From the IMG/VR virus record IMGVR_UViG_3300009034_000103, positions 1 to 40,856 of that record: 40,856 nt of DNA; one strand, given 5' to 3'. How positions within the stretch are numbered: position 1 is the stretch's first letter; the number at the start of each line of letters is the position of its first letter. Below, piece after piece: positions 15,431 through 22,716 of this stretch. The position numbers and the translations under genes were made by a program. Source of the stretch: a virus. The notes under the pieces are model-generated. The model was given only the letters and a program-made list of their open reading frames with translations. It was not told the DNA's origin and ran no database searches.

Positions 15431-15984
15431 CCAATGTAGTGCGTTTCTGTTTTTCCTGTTTTTCTCTTTTTCGCGGTGACTGTGAACAAGTCGTCCATGT
15501 AAATATGGGCAGATCCGATCATATGGACAAGAAATCCTAGTTTAGCCTTTACCGCCTTTGCAACTTTTTTCTGGAACCCAGCAAATACTGCCATATCTGA
15601 AGGCAAAAGATTAATTACGTCTGAACTTCGGCTAAACACGCACATCTCCAGTTTTTTGTCTCTTAATAAGAACTGCATAGAAACGGTGCACGGAACATGT
15701 CCTTTCTTTCGACAATCCTCGTGGTCCCATACAGATGCGACTGCCTGCCTTGTATTCGGATCTTTTGTAAGGCGTTTGATAATGGCTGGAAATTGATGTC
15801 TTAGAAATTCGCCATAAGTTTTAGCCTCATTTTGCATCGGCGGTAATACTGTGGTATCTACCACTGAATATGTAAGACCGCAAACTTCCAGTACCTTTCG
15901 TCCACTAATTATGCGAACGTTGCCGTTTTGAAGTACCATTAGAAGAACTTGCGCATATGCGTCGGCTAATGTAAGAACGGGCAT
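15427..15984 (-). CDS. dCMP hydroxymethylase-like (thymidylate synthase superfamily)
   Basis: It has 185 residues from ATG 15984 (overlaps the upstream TAA). Catalytic Cys99 lies in VPCTVSMQF, Arg119/Ser120 in SRSSD bind phosphate, and HIY at 160-162 is the last superfamily motif. The position that is Asn177 in E. coli thymidylate synthase is Asp130 here (LPSDMA), as in T4 dCMP hydroxymethylase, so dCMP rather than dUMP is the predicted substrate. The product would be 5-hydroxymethyl-dCMP (or 5-methyl-dCMP). It is shorter than the usual 250-290 residues, mainly at the ends. Confidence 0.82.
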   Translation of the reverse strand: MPVLTLADAYAQVLLMVLQNGNVRIISGRKVLEVCGLTYSVVDTTVLPPMQNEAKTYGEFLRHQFPAIIKRLTKDPNTRQAVASVWDHEDCRKKGHVPCTVSMQFLLRDKKLEMCVFSRSSDVINLLPSDMAVFAGFQKKVAKAVKAKLGFLVHMIGSAHIYMDDLFTVTAKKRKTGKTETHYIG

Positions 15985-16580
15985 TAATACGTCACCTCTG
16001 TGCCGTCGTGTTGCCATTCCCAGAATATGAGGTTCTTTTTCTTCCAGCCCACTTTGGTCATATAGTAACTCCATTCATAAATTCGTTTCAACGGGAAATC
16101 CTCAAGCGTTTTTATAATTTCTTGGATAATGGGGTTATCTGCTTGTCTAGTGTTACTGAAAACCGACATCTCAACTTTTCCTTCAACCATAACTCGCCGA
16201 AGCGTTCCAGGGCCGAAAGCTAAATCAAATGCGTAAGAAGTTGGGGACTTCTTCCAACATGAGCCACATACTAAAGTTTCGCCAGGATCGATGCCAACAG
16301 CAACACTTACATGATATCCTTTTGCTAATAATTCTGGTACCCGAAGTAAAGCCTCTTCTCTTGTGATATTCGGAAGATGTGGAGATATGTCCCATTTTCG
16401 GTGAGTAAGCCAAGTCCGCACAGATATCCGTGAATTAGCCGCTAAAAGCACTTTCGCTTTATCTGTTATGATGGGTGGCTTTGGTTTGAGAACAACAAAG
16501 TCCGAGGTGTTTAGTCCAGCTCTTCGCAAATCGTCCATCCGCTCTAATTTCGTCCTTCCTTTAAGTTTAACGATTGGCAT
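15984..16580 (-). CDS. Unknown protein heading the modification operon
   Basis: It has 198 residues. ATG 16580 lies about 34 bp from the TATTTAAA box, so the transcript leader is only a few bases. It has an SVRTW motif, a GYHVSVAVGIDPGE strand-turn, a CGSCW pair and a C-terminal IYEWSYYMTKVGW..IFWEW. The order of these motifs recalls part of an ATP-grasp fold, but the nucleotide-binding residues are not clear, so I leave it unnamed. First position before the dCMP-hydroxymethylase-like and AsnB-like genes links it to the same pathway. Confidence 0.65.
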   Translation of the reverse strand: MPIVKLKGRTKLERMDDLRRAGLNTSDFVVLKPKPPIITDKAKVLLAANSRISVRTWLTHRKWDISPHLPNITREEALLRVPELLAKGYHVSVAVGIDPGETLVCGSCWKKSPTSYAFDLAFGPGTLRRVMVEGKVEMSVFSNTRQADNPIIQEIIKTLEDFPLKRIYEWSYYMTKVGWKKKNLIFWEWQHDGTEVTY

Positions 16581-16610
16581 TTTAAACAAGATTCTAGGGG
16601 AAGTCGTGTG

Positions 16611-16697
16611 TATTTAAACGTTAATGGATATAGTCCCAATGTAACATTGATCCGTTGGGACTATGTTACTTTTTCCATTAATGTTTAAATATAGTCC
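16611..16697. promoter_or_regulatory. Divergent promoter and operator region I
   Basis: Nested inverted repeats: TATTTAAACGTTAATGG (16611-16627) pairs with 16675-16691 at 16 of 17 positions, and ATAGTCCCAA (16630-16639) pairs exactly with TTGGGACTAT (16655-16664). The outer arms contain the outward-facing TATA boxes (TTTAAA) for the PolB/modification operon on the left and the PrimPol operon on the right. The inner sites are a likely operator. The layout recurs at 30201-30286. Confidence 0.8.
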
Positions 16698-16726
16698 ATT
16701 GCCTTCTGATTCTTAGTGAAAAGTTA

Positions 16727-18802
16727 ATGCCGTTATCCGTGGAAGACTTTAAAAAATATTTAAATCGATATTGGAACTTAGGTTATAATTTGATACCAAT
16801 AAACTACGGTACAAAGAAACCGATAGTTTCTTGGACTGAATATCAGAAGAAACGGACAACCGAAGCACAATGGGACAAATGGATTGCTGAACATACTAAT
16901 AACGGTCTTGTTGAATTGAATGTCGCGGTTGTTTGTGGAGAAATTAGCGGAAAACTGGCTATTATAGATTTTGATAAGAAGAAATGGTGTGGACAAGTTT
17001 TGGGTGCCCCTCAAACAATTATTATCGGAACAAGCAAAGGAAAACACGCCCATTATATAACCGAATTTCCAACACCAACTCGTAAAGGATTTCGTGGATT
17101 AAACATTGATATTCGGGGTGAAGGCGGATATGCTTGTATTCCGCCATCACATATTAGAAAGTCTCCAGAAAACAAGAAAGAGTTCGATTATATTTGGGAA
17201 GGTGATTCTGACGTGACTCCACAATTCTGGGGGGGAGACTTTGAAACTGGACTAGATGCTAAACTCAGAAAACGTTTTAATAAGGAAATGCGTAAGTCAG
17301 AACGAATTAACATAACCAAGCTTTTAGAAGGGAACTTAAAAGACGGTGATGGACGGGCTGTTTCAGCGTTTCACTTGGCAACGTATTGGAGAACCAGTGG
17401 CTTATCATTGGAGGATTCATGGAAGAAACTTGTTAAATGGAACAAGCTTAATATCGATAAATTGGGGGAAGACGAGTTGGAACATGCTATTGATTCAGCA
17501 TTTAAAAAGTCAACTCCATACAAAATTGATTTCGAGGTTGAAAAAATAGAACTTTTCACAGAACAAGAATTAGCCAATGCGGAGAAACTATTAAACGATC
17601 CAGAGTTTCTATGGAAGTTACATGAAGCGAATAGGGATATTGTGAGAGAAGACAAGAATCGGGTACTTATTCCCATTTTAGAATTTGGAAAGTTTAGTTT
17701 CGAAGTCAGTGGGAAAACTGCCTCAGGCAAAAATACACTTGTTGATTGGTGTCTTAAAACAATTCCTACTCATTGGTGCGAAAAAGTAACTGGACTCTCA
17801 GATAAAGCCGTCCGTTACTTGCCCGATAATATCCGAACGTTATACATCGCCGAACGTCGGGGTCTAAAAACTGGTGAAGAGTCAACTGCGGAATATGACG
17901 TTAAAGTAAATATTTCGGAGGGCAAACTTAGGATCTGGGTCGTGATGATTGAAGAAGGAAAAAAGCCAGAGGCTGTTCTCATTGAAACTGGTGTGGAAAA
18001 TGTTATCATGACTTCTACAGATATAACCATGCCACTTGAACTGGAGAACAGAATGTTAGACGTTCCAACTGATGAATCGTTAAAACAAAATCAGTTCGTG
18101 CAAGATAGACAATTAAGCGAAAAGGCAAAACTTCCAAGTCAAAGAATAAACACAAAGGCCGAAAAAAAACTGTTCCGTGCGGCATTTACAATTCTTGATG
18201 ATGAGGCTCCTAATGATGTTGTCATTCCTTTCGCAAATGAGTTAAAACCCGTTCTTCCAAATTTAGCTCCACATATTCGACGGAATACTCCAAAATTACT
18301 CGCATTAATTGAAACAGTTGCCAGAATTTATTACAAACAGCTTCCAATAGTAATGGACGGTGATATTCCCGTTATTGTCGCAACACCAGAAATCTTTTGG
18401 TTAACTTGGCGCATTGCAGATCGGGCTATTACGTCCGCAGTGATTGGTTTAACAGACAAACAGAAAAAGGGATGGATGTTTTGCAAAGAGATGTTACTTT
18501 CAGATGGTCAAGTAACAAACGCTGGACTATGTAAGAAAATGGGTTTTGGATCTGGTTCTGGAAGGAAGATGTTAAATAAATTCCAAGATCTTGGGGCGAT
18601 TGTTAAGCAGAAACGTGAAGGACATTGGATTTGGATTACTGGCGAAAAAGAATTTAGAGAAAGCATAGAAAGTGTTGATTACAAACAACTTCAAGAAGCA
18701 ACAGAAACGTTTCTTAAAGATCAAGTGGGAAACTGGGAAGACAAGATACACTTGAAAAAATTATGCGATCCACTGACAGGTAAATCTGAGGTGTTTAAAT
18801 GA
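16727..18802 (+). CDS. Primase-polymerase fused to helicase-like domain
   Basis: It has 691 residues. The AEP primase-polymerase motifs are clear: DFD at 81-83, GKHAHY at 105-110 and DIRGEGGY at 128-135, followed by PPS. A linker leads to an ATPase-like region with a variant P-loop (VSGKTASGKNTL, about 327-338) and a later DITMPLELENR box. Residues 580-650 resemble a winged helix. It would make primers for PolB and may unwind DNA at the fork; the unusual GKN P-loop leaves ATPase activity open. ATG 16727 follows GTGAAAAG. It heads the rightward operon. Confidence 0.87.
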   Translation: MPLSVEDFKKYLNRYWNLGYNLIPINYGTKKPIVSWTEYQKKRTTEAQWDKWIAEHTNNGLVELNVAVVCGEISGKLAIIDFDKKKWCGQVLGAPQTIIIGTSKGKHAHYITEFPTPTRKGFRGLNIDIRGEGGYACIPPSHIRKSPENKKEFDYIWEGDSDVTPQFWGGDFETGLDAKLRKRFNKEMRKSERINITKLLEGNLKDGDGRAVSAFHLATYWRTSGLSLEDSWKKLVKWNKLNIDKLGEDELEHAIDSAFKKSTPYKIDFEVEKIELFTEQELANAEKLLNDPEFLWKLHEANRDIVREDKNRVLIPILEFGKFSFEVSGKTASGKNTLVDWCLKTIPTHWCEKVTGLSDKAVRYLPDNIRTLYIAERRGLKTGEESTAEYDVKVNISEGKLRIWVVMIEEGKKPEAVLIETGVENVIMTSTDITMPLELENRMLDVPTDESLKQNQFVQDRQLSEKAKLPSQRINTKAEKKLFRAAFTILDDEAPNDVVIPFANELKPVLPNLAPHIRRNTPKLLALIETVARIYYKQLPIVMDGDIPVIVATPEIFWLTWRIADRAITSAVIGLTDKQKKGWMFCKEMLLSDGQVTNAGLCKKMGFGSGSGRKMLNKFQDLGAIVKQKREGHWIWITGEKEFRESIESVDYKQLQEATETFLKDQVGNWEDKIHLKKLCDPLTGKSEVFK

Positions 18803-19275
18803 TTGAAAAAAATATTTATCCCTCTCGGGGACTCACATATTCCCAGTTGAAAAGACGTAAGAAACTCCTCAGAAAAATCGATTTAGAATTTAAACTCTTT
18901 CGGGATAGTTATGCACATCAACTTATCGAAGAACTTAAATTGATGATGGATAAAAAAGTTGGCGGATTTAGTTTAGTTCGTGTTAAAGACGCCATGCCAG
19001 ATGGAGAGTTGTTCATCGATAGAATGTGCCGAAGCATGTGGATCAGCGTTATGCTTAAAATTATAAAATCGACAGGCTACAATTATGCCGTTAATGTTTT
19101 TTCTCGAGAAATTATCGATATGATTAATGTATTATCCATTCACGAAATTCTCCACATGGAAATGGGGGAAGATAAAACCGTTGTTTTAAATGAAGAAATT
19201 GTCTGTCATAATATCGAACGATCATTATTTAACTGGAGAAAAACAAAATGCCCGAACATTATATGCCTAGCATAA
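18799..19275 (+). CDS. Zincin-like protein with HExxH motif
   Basis: It has 158 residues. IHEILHMEMGED near 115-126 contains HExxH, and LNEEIV follows about 10 residues later, giving a possible third zinc ligand. The N-terminal half is basic and helical. ATG overlaps the PrimPol stop (ATGA). Small zincins in viruses may act as metalloproteases or be inactive scaffolds. The function in a replication operon is unclear. Confidence 0.62.
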   Translation: MIEKNIYPSRGLTYSQLKRRKKLLRKIDLEFKLFRDSYAHQLIEELKLMMDKKVGGFSLVRVKDAMPDGELFIDRMCRSMWISVMLKIIKSTGYNYAVNVFSREIIDMINVLSIHEILHMEMGEDKTVVLNEEIVCHNIERSLFNWRKTKCPNIICLA

Positions 19276-20072
19276 GACCAATATGGCTCTACATTCCGTG
19301 CCCGAAGAAAAAAATGCAGAATGTAACATGGGATGAATGTCTTAGTTGTAACGATGCGGAGAAACATCCTGAATGCCCGCTACTGTCCATTCGCATGACT
19401 TTCACGCCACGTGGATACACGCCTAAGCTTTATCACTGCACCGAAACAAAAAGTCCTCGGCGAGCGTTCTTTAATCGTACAAATGATTACTCACAGGGCT
19501 GGATTACCAGTTTCAACGCAATGGATTTCTTTATCGGAAGCGCAATTCACGATAGAGTTCAACGGCCGTATCCAAAAGAACTAAAAGAAGTTAAAGTTTG
19601 GAAAGATTACAAAGACAACATTTACGGAGACTTCAAAGGCACTGGAAGCATAGACATGATTGATGCCAGGAACGCCATGATGCTGGAGATTAAAAGCATA
19701 ATGTCCCTGAAATGGGTCCTTCTACGAAACGCCCCTCTTGACGATCACGTTTATCAAATAAACACTTATTACGAATGGGGGATGTACTGCAAGCCAGAGA
19801 TATTTTCGAAACTAAAACTGGCGAAAATTGTGTACTTATGTAAAACCAAATATAGTCCAGGCGGGAAACGCTATAAAGAATTTGACATGCCATTAACATA
19901 CAATGCCGATTTAACCGCGAATATTCATGCTCTTCACAAAGCGGTTATGACAAACATCCCTCCGCCAAAATTATGCAAAGGACTTAAACGTCCAACTGCC
20001 CGTAAGTTCCCATGCGGATGGTGCGCAAGTTTCGATAGATGTTTAAAGGATTGGAAGAGTCGTGGGAAGTAA
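19248..20072 (+). CDS. Cas4-like PD-(D/E)XK nuclease with Fe-S cluster
   Basis: It has 274 residues. Nuclease motifs in order: GSAIHDRV (His101), TGSIDMID (Asp136), LEIKS (Glu147, Lys149) and QINTYY (Gln170, Tyr174). Cys31, Cys34, Cys43 and the C-terminal Cys256, Cys259 and Cys265 include the likely 4Fe-4S ligands. This matches Cas4/AddB-type exonucleases used by viruses for end processing and recombination rather than CRISPR adaptation; no cas1 or array is present. It overlaps the neighbours by 28 and 11 bp. Confidence 0.82.
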   Translation: MPEHYMPSIRPIWLYIPCPKKKMQNVTWDECLSCNDAEKHPECPLLSIRMTFTPRGYTPKLYHCTETKSPRRAFFNRTNDYSQGWITSFNAMDFFIGSAIHDRVQRPYPKELKEVKVWKDYKDNIYGDFKGTGSIDMIDARNAMMLEIKSIMSLKWVLLRNAPLDDHVYQINTYYEWGMYCKPEIFSKLKLAKIVYLCKTKYSPGGKRYKEFDMPLTYNADLTANIHALHKAVMTNIPPPKLCKGLKRPTARKFPCGWCASFDRCLKDWKSRGK

Positions 20073-20340
20073 TTACAACAAAGGCCGTAGATTCGAATAT
20101 AAAGTGAAAAAACACTTAATAGAGAACTGGAGGCACCAAGTGTTTCGTTGTGCGGGATCTAAACCCCTAGACTTAATTAGTGTCGATCCAAATGGTAGAC
20201 CTTATTTTCACGAATGTAAAATAATCGCACTTACTCCAATCGAACGGAAACGATTAGAAAAATGGGCTAAGTTATTGAAACATCCTATTTTCTTTTGGAC
20301 GCAGAATAAAGGTCGACTTATTGTGAGGATAATACCATGA
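20062..20340 (+). CDS. hjc: Hjc-like Holliday junction resolvase
   Basis: It has 92 residues with a GTG start. GRRFEYKVKKHLIE (Glu12), PLDLIS (Asp37) and HECKI (Glu51, Lys53) are the resolvase active-site residues, followed by helix and strand as in archaeal Hjc. It is slightly shorter than cellular Hjc. It should cleave four-way junctions formed in replication and clear branched DNA before packaging. It follows the Cas4-like gene, a common pairing for recombination. Confidence 0.86.
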   Translation: MGSNYNKGRRFEYKVKKHLIENWRHQVFRCAGSKPLDLISVDPNGRPYFHECKIIALTPIERKRLEKWAKLLKHPIFFWTQNKGRLIVRIIP

Positions 20341-20636
20341 TTAACTGGCTTCTCAATATTGCCAGCGTATGTTTCTTTATTGCGGAAGTCATTAAAATGC
20401 ACCGTAAATGGAGAGCCAAGAAAAAAATGGATTCAACAAGTTTAGAAGGAACGATTATTCATACGATAGGCAATTTCACTTTTGCTGTCCTTTGTATATT
20501 TTCTGGGGCTTGGATTGCCGTTTTCGCTGAATTAACTTTGGCAATCAGTAATTGTGTTGCAATTTACTGGAAGACAAAATGGTTGGTGAAAAAACTTGCG
20601 GAAAAGAGTCGAGTTAAACGAATTAAGAATCGGTGA
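20337..20636 (+). CDS. Three-helix membrane protein, PQ-loop/SemiSWEET-like layout
   Basis: It has 99 residues. Three hydrophobic segments (about 3-20, 42-60, 62-80) are separated by a basic loop containing KKKMDSTSLEG, then a basic C-terminus. The spacing, and Ser-Leu after the first helix, resemble a single SemiSWEET/PQ-loop unit, which dimerises to form a small-solute channel. The classic Pro-Gln of the first helix is absent. A membrane-active viral protein is certain; the transport role is not. Confidence 0.6.
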   Translation: MINWLLNIASVCFFIAEVIKMHRKWRAKKKMDSTSLEGTIIHTIGNFTFAVLCIFSGAWIAVFAELTLAISNCVAIYWKTKWLVKKLAEKSRVKRIKNR

Positions 20637-20934
20637 TCTAATAAAAGTCGTATGGTTAGATGCCAGCGAATTTCGGACACATAGAATGGATATTGATGAA
20701 GATGATTTCGACACAACAATCCATACCTACGGAATTTACGGTGGACTACGAGGTGGGAAGAAAAAACATGTTGTGGTGATCAAAGAAGTGTTTCCGAATA
20801 ATCAGTTTCATAGTAACATCATTCCAATGGCTTTGGTTGTTACCATTTATCGGTTTGTAGCCAAGGCTGCCAGAAGACGAGTACGAACTTACATAAAAAA
20901 ATGTATTCGGGAGGGAACAGAAAGAAATGAATGA
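20596..20934 (+). CDS. Hypothetical protein, beta-barrel-like
   Basis: It has 112 residues from TTG 20596, overlapping the previous gene by 41 bp. LRIGDLIKVVWLDAS near the start looks like the first strands of an SH3-like barrel. The middle is acidic, with a GGLRGGKKKHVVVI strand and a basic C-terminal helix. It is not assigned. The start could be slightly later, but no better start signal is visible. Confidence 0.55.
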   Translation: MRKRVELNELRIGDLIKVVWLDASEFRTHRMDIDEDDFDTTIHTYGIYGGLRGGKKKHVVVIKEVFPNNQFHSNIIPMALVVTIYRFVAKAARRRVRTYIKKCIREGTERNE

Positions 20935-21202
20935 TCCATTTAAAAAGTGGATTCGGAAGAAACTCAGCAAAGAAGAACTTTGGCAGTGGGGGACGTTTAG
21001 CAAACGGGCAGTTAGGACATTCAAAGAACCTTCAAAAAGATTGGTTCTTATTGTGTACGTCACAACCATTGTACTCTTGGCCTTAATTATACTGGAAGCC
21101 ATTCATATCATTGTTACTGGAGAATTTTGCCCAGAAATTTTTTGTGCTATAACCACTTTAATTGCGATGTTGTTCGGAACAATTCTGGGGGTGAAAGGAT
21201 GA
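20927..21202 (+). CDS. Two-helix membrane protein
   Basis: It has 91 residues. A basic, amphipathic N-terminal 38 residues is followed by a long hydrophobic helix (about 40-62) and a second one (about 70-88) with a short extracellular-type loop. This is a holin-like or membrane-anchor topology. No lysis gene is recognisable nearby. The next gene starts within its stop (ATGA). Confidence 0.65.
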   Translation: MNDPFKKWIRKKLSKEELWQWGTFSKRAVRTFKEPSKRLVLIVYVTTIVLLALIILEAIHIIVTGEFCPEIFCAITTLIAMLFGTILGVKG

Positions 21203-21339
21203 GAGATAGGCCAATAAAAGACAGATGTCCAGGAAGGACATGGATGTTCATAGATGGACATTGGACGCCTATGTACTTCGATGGAAAAATATGGCATATA
21301 CTTCGAGACTGGGATGGTGAACTTCCAAATGCCAAATAG
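21199..21339 (+). CDS. Small Trp-rich protein
   Basis: It has 46 residues. ATG 21199 overlaps the previous TGA, which decides the start. The product has five tryptophans (as in GRTWMFIDGHW and KIWHILRDWDG), a beta-hairpin-like pattern. It is not recognised. Confidence 0.6.
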   Translation: MRDRPIKDRCPGRTWMFIDGHWTPMYFDGKIWHILRDWDGELPNAK

Positions 21340-21556
21340 CGGATGGGCGTTTGTTCATTTCGCAACCTTTGCCACAAAAAAGGCTCATTACATTGGTACA
21401 GACGGAATGTCGCTGTGTGGACGTTACTTATGGCTGGGACCAGTCGAACAAGGAAAGGACGGTAGTCCAGATAACTGCGCAATCTGTAAGAGGAAACTTG
21501 TGAAACTCCGCCAGAGTCACAGTGGGACAAAATCACATAAACACGAGGGGAAGTAG
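21329..21556 (+). CDS. Small zinc-binding protein
   Basis: It has 75 residues from ATG 21329, behind GGTGA at 8 bp. The pattern AFVHFATF..AHYIG..LCGR, then CAICKRK and a His-rich end is the HxxxxxC..CxxC layout frequent in short phage proteins that bind zinc. Its function is unknown. Confidence 0.6.
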   Translation: MPNSGWAFVHFATFATKKAHYIGTDGMSLCGRYLWLGPVEQGKDGSPDNCAICKRKLVKLRQSHSGTKSHKHEGK

Positions 21557-21570
21557 TAGGGGGATTTAAT

Positions 21571-22095
21571 ATGTCTCCACCAATACGAATTGGAATAGTT
21601 GGGAAAATGGGTAGTGGTAAGTCTACCGCCGCAAAGTATCTCGAAGCAAAATATGGCTTCCATCGTCTTAGCTTCGCGATGGGTGTTAAAGAGATTGCCA
21701 AAAAATACTTTGGGATGGGAAAGAAAAATAGATGCTTACTTCAGTCCATCGGAATGAAGATGCGAGAAATTATGCCGCATGTTTGGATCGCGTACACATT
21801 CAACAACATTCACCCCCTTATTTGGAACTGTTGTGATCTCGTTATTGAAGATGTTCGTTTTGAAAATGAAGCGGCATATCTTAGACAAGAAAAATTCATA
21901 CTTCTTCGTGTTGTTCGTTCCAAAGGACGAAAGGCAGTTGGCATGGAATTTGCCGACGACAAAAGTGAAACCGAACTGGAAGGGATTTGCACGGACTACA
22001 TATTCAACAGTTTCGAGGAAGATAATGAAAAATGGAAGCGAGAACTTTACGACTACATAGATAAAATATTATTCGGACAAAGGAAGAAAAAATGA
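21571..22095 (+). CDS. Deoxynucleoside monophosphate kinase
   Basis: It has 174 residues. A P-loop GKMGSGKST lies at 11-19. GVKEIAKKYFGM, LLQSIGMKMRE and VIEDVRFENEA (a T4 gp1-like DVRFxNEA box around residues 90-100) match the phage dNMP kinase family. It converts dNMPs, including modified ones in T4-like systems, to diphosphates. Together with the dCMP-hydroxymethylase-like protein it could supply hydroxymethyl-dCTP. It follows a GGGGG-rich start region. Confidence 0.83.
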   Translation: MSPPIRIGIVGKMGSGKSTAAKYLEAKYGFHRLSFAMGVKEIAKKYFGMGKKNRCLLQSIGMKMREIMPHVWIAYTFNNIHPLIWNCCDLVIEDVRFENEAAYLRQEKFILLRVVRSKGRKAVGMEFADDKSETELEGICTDYIFNSFEEDNEKWKRELYDYIDKILFGQRKKK

Positions 22096-22427
22096 AACTG
22101 GCATACATGACTTATCCTCTTACTGGAGCACCCGAAAAATACACAAAAGAAGCCAAAGCCTTGGCTCTTAAAATTTTAAAAGCCCGTCCAGATATAGTTA
22201 TTGTTTTTGCGCATGTTACTGTTGATTCGTGGATACCACCCAAACTTATGAGACGACGGATATTGGCAGATATCGAATTAATTCATCGTAGTGACTTTAT
22301 TATTGAAGGTAAAGAACTAGACTACGAAGAAAGTGCTGGTGCCGTTTGGGAACATTGTATCGCAATGTTTAACAATAAACCAATTTATACTCCAGCCGAA
22401 ATTATAGAAGGAAAAGACCGTGCCTGA
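22092..22427 (+). CDS. Nucleoside 2-deoxyribosyltransferase-like (DUF4406 type)
   Basis: It has 111 residues. It starts AYMTYPLTG, with AHVTVDSW, RRRILADIELIHRSDFII and DYEESAGAVWEH following in order. The Asp of SDFII and the Glu of AVWEH fit the catalytic and binding pattern of the family, which breaks or exchanges the base-sugar bond of deoxynucleosides and modified nucleotides. The kinase stop overlaps its ATG. A role in nucleotide salvage or in removing unwanted host or modified nucleotides is inferred. Confidence 0.72.
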   Translation: MKLAYMTYPLTGAPEKYTKEAKALALKILKARPDIVIVFAHVTVDSWIPPKLMRRRILADIELIHRSDFIIEGKELDYEESAGAVWEHCIAMFNNKPIYTPAEIIEGKDRA

Positions 22428-22716
22428 TTACACTGAAACACCAAAGGAAATTCTCCAAAAACTTTTGAAAGTCGAAAAAGACATTATTGAGGACTTACGA
22501 GCCAAATTAAAAGATTGTCATGAGCCATACGAAATAACCAAAGTCTCTAATTCCATCGCATATCACAGTCAATGTATAATCAAACTTTTGGAAGCTCTTA
22601 AAGAGGAGCCTCAAAGCGAAGATGACTTGCTTACTTTACTTGAAAAGAAAATGCCGAAAAAATACATGAGAGAGTTTAATCTTGGAAACAGACGTAATCG
22701 AAAACTTCGTAGATAA
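22420..22716 (+). CDS. Helical protein upstream of terminase, possible small subunit
   Basis: It has 98 residues, nearly all helical, with a central long coiled helix and a very basic C-terminal RNRKLRR. It has a GTG start and overlaps the terminase gene by 35 bp. Its position and size fit a small terminase subunit, but no helix-turn-helix is clear. Confidence 0.5.
   Translation: MPDYTETPKEILQKLLKVEKDIIEDLRAKLKDCHEPYEITKVSNSIAYHSQCIIKLLEALKEEPQSEDDLLTLLEKKMPKKYMREFNLGNRRNRKLRR

Noticed and set aside
15427-15984. Ordinary thymidylate synthase
   Set aside because: Asp130 replaces the Asn that reads dUMP, and the local motif resembles T4 dCMP hydroxymethylase more closely.
19248-20072. CRISPR adaptation Cas4
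   Set aside because: There is no array, cas1 or cas2 in the window; the neighbours are primase, resolvase and terminase, so a viral recombination nuclease is more likely.
21147-21701. 184-codon minus-strand gene
   Set aside because: It is antisense to three coupled genes and the kinase P-loop region, with no credible features.
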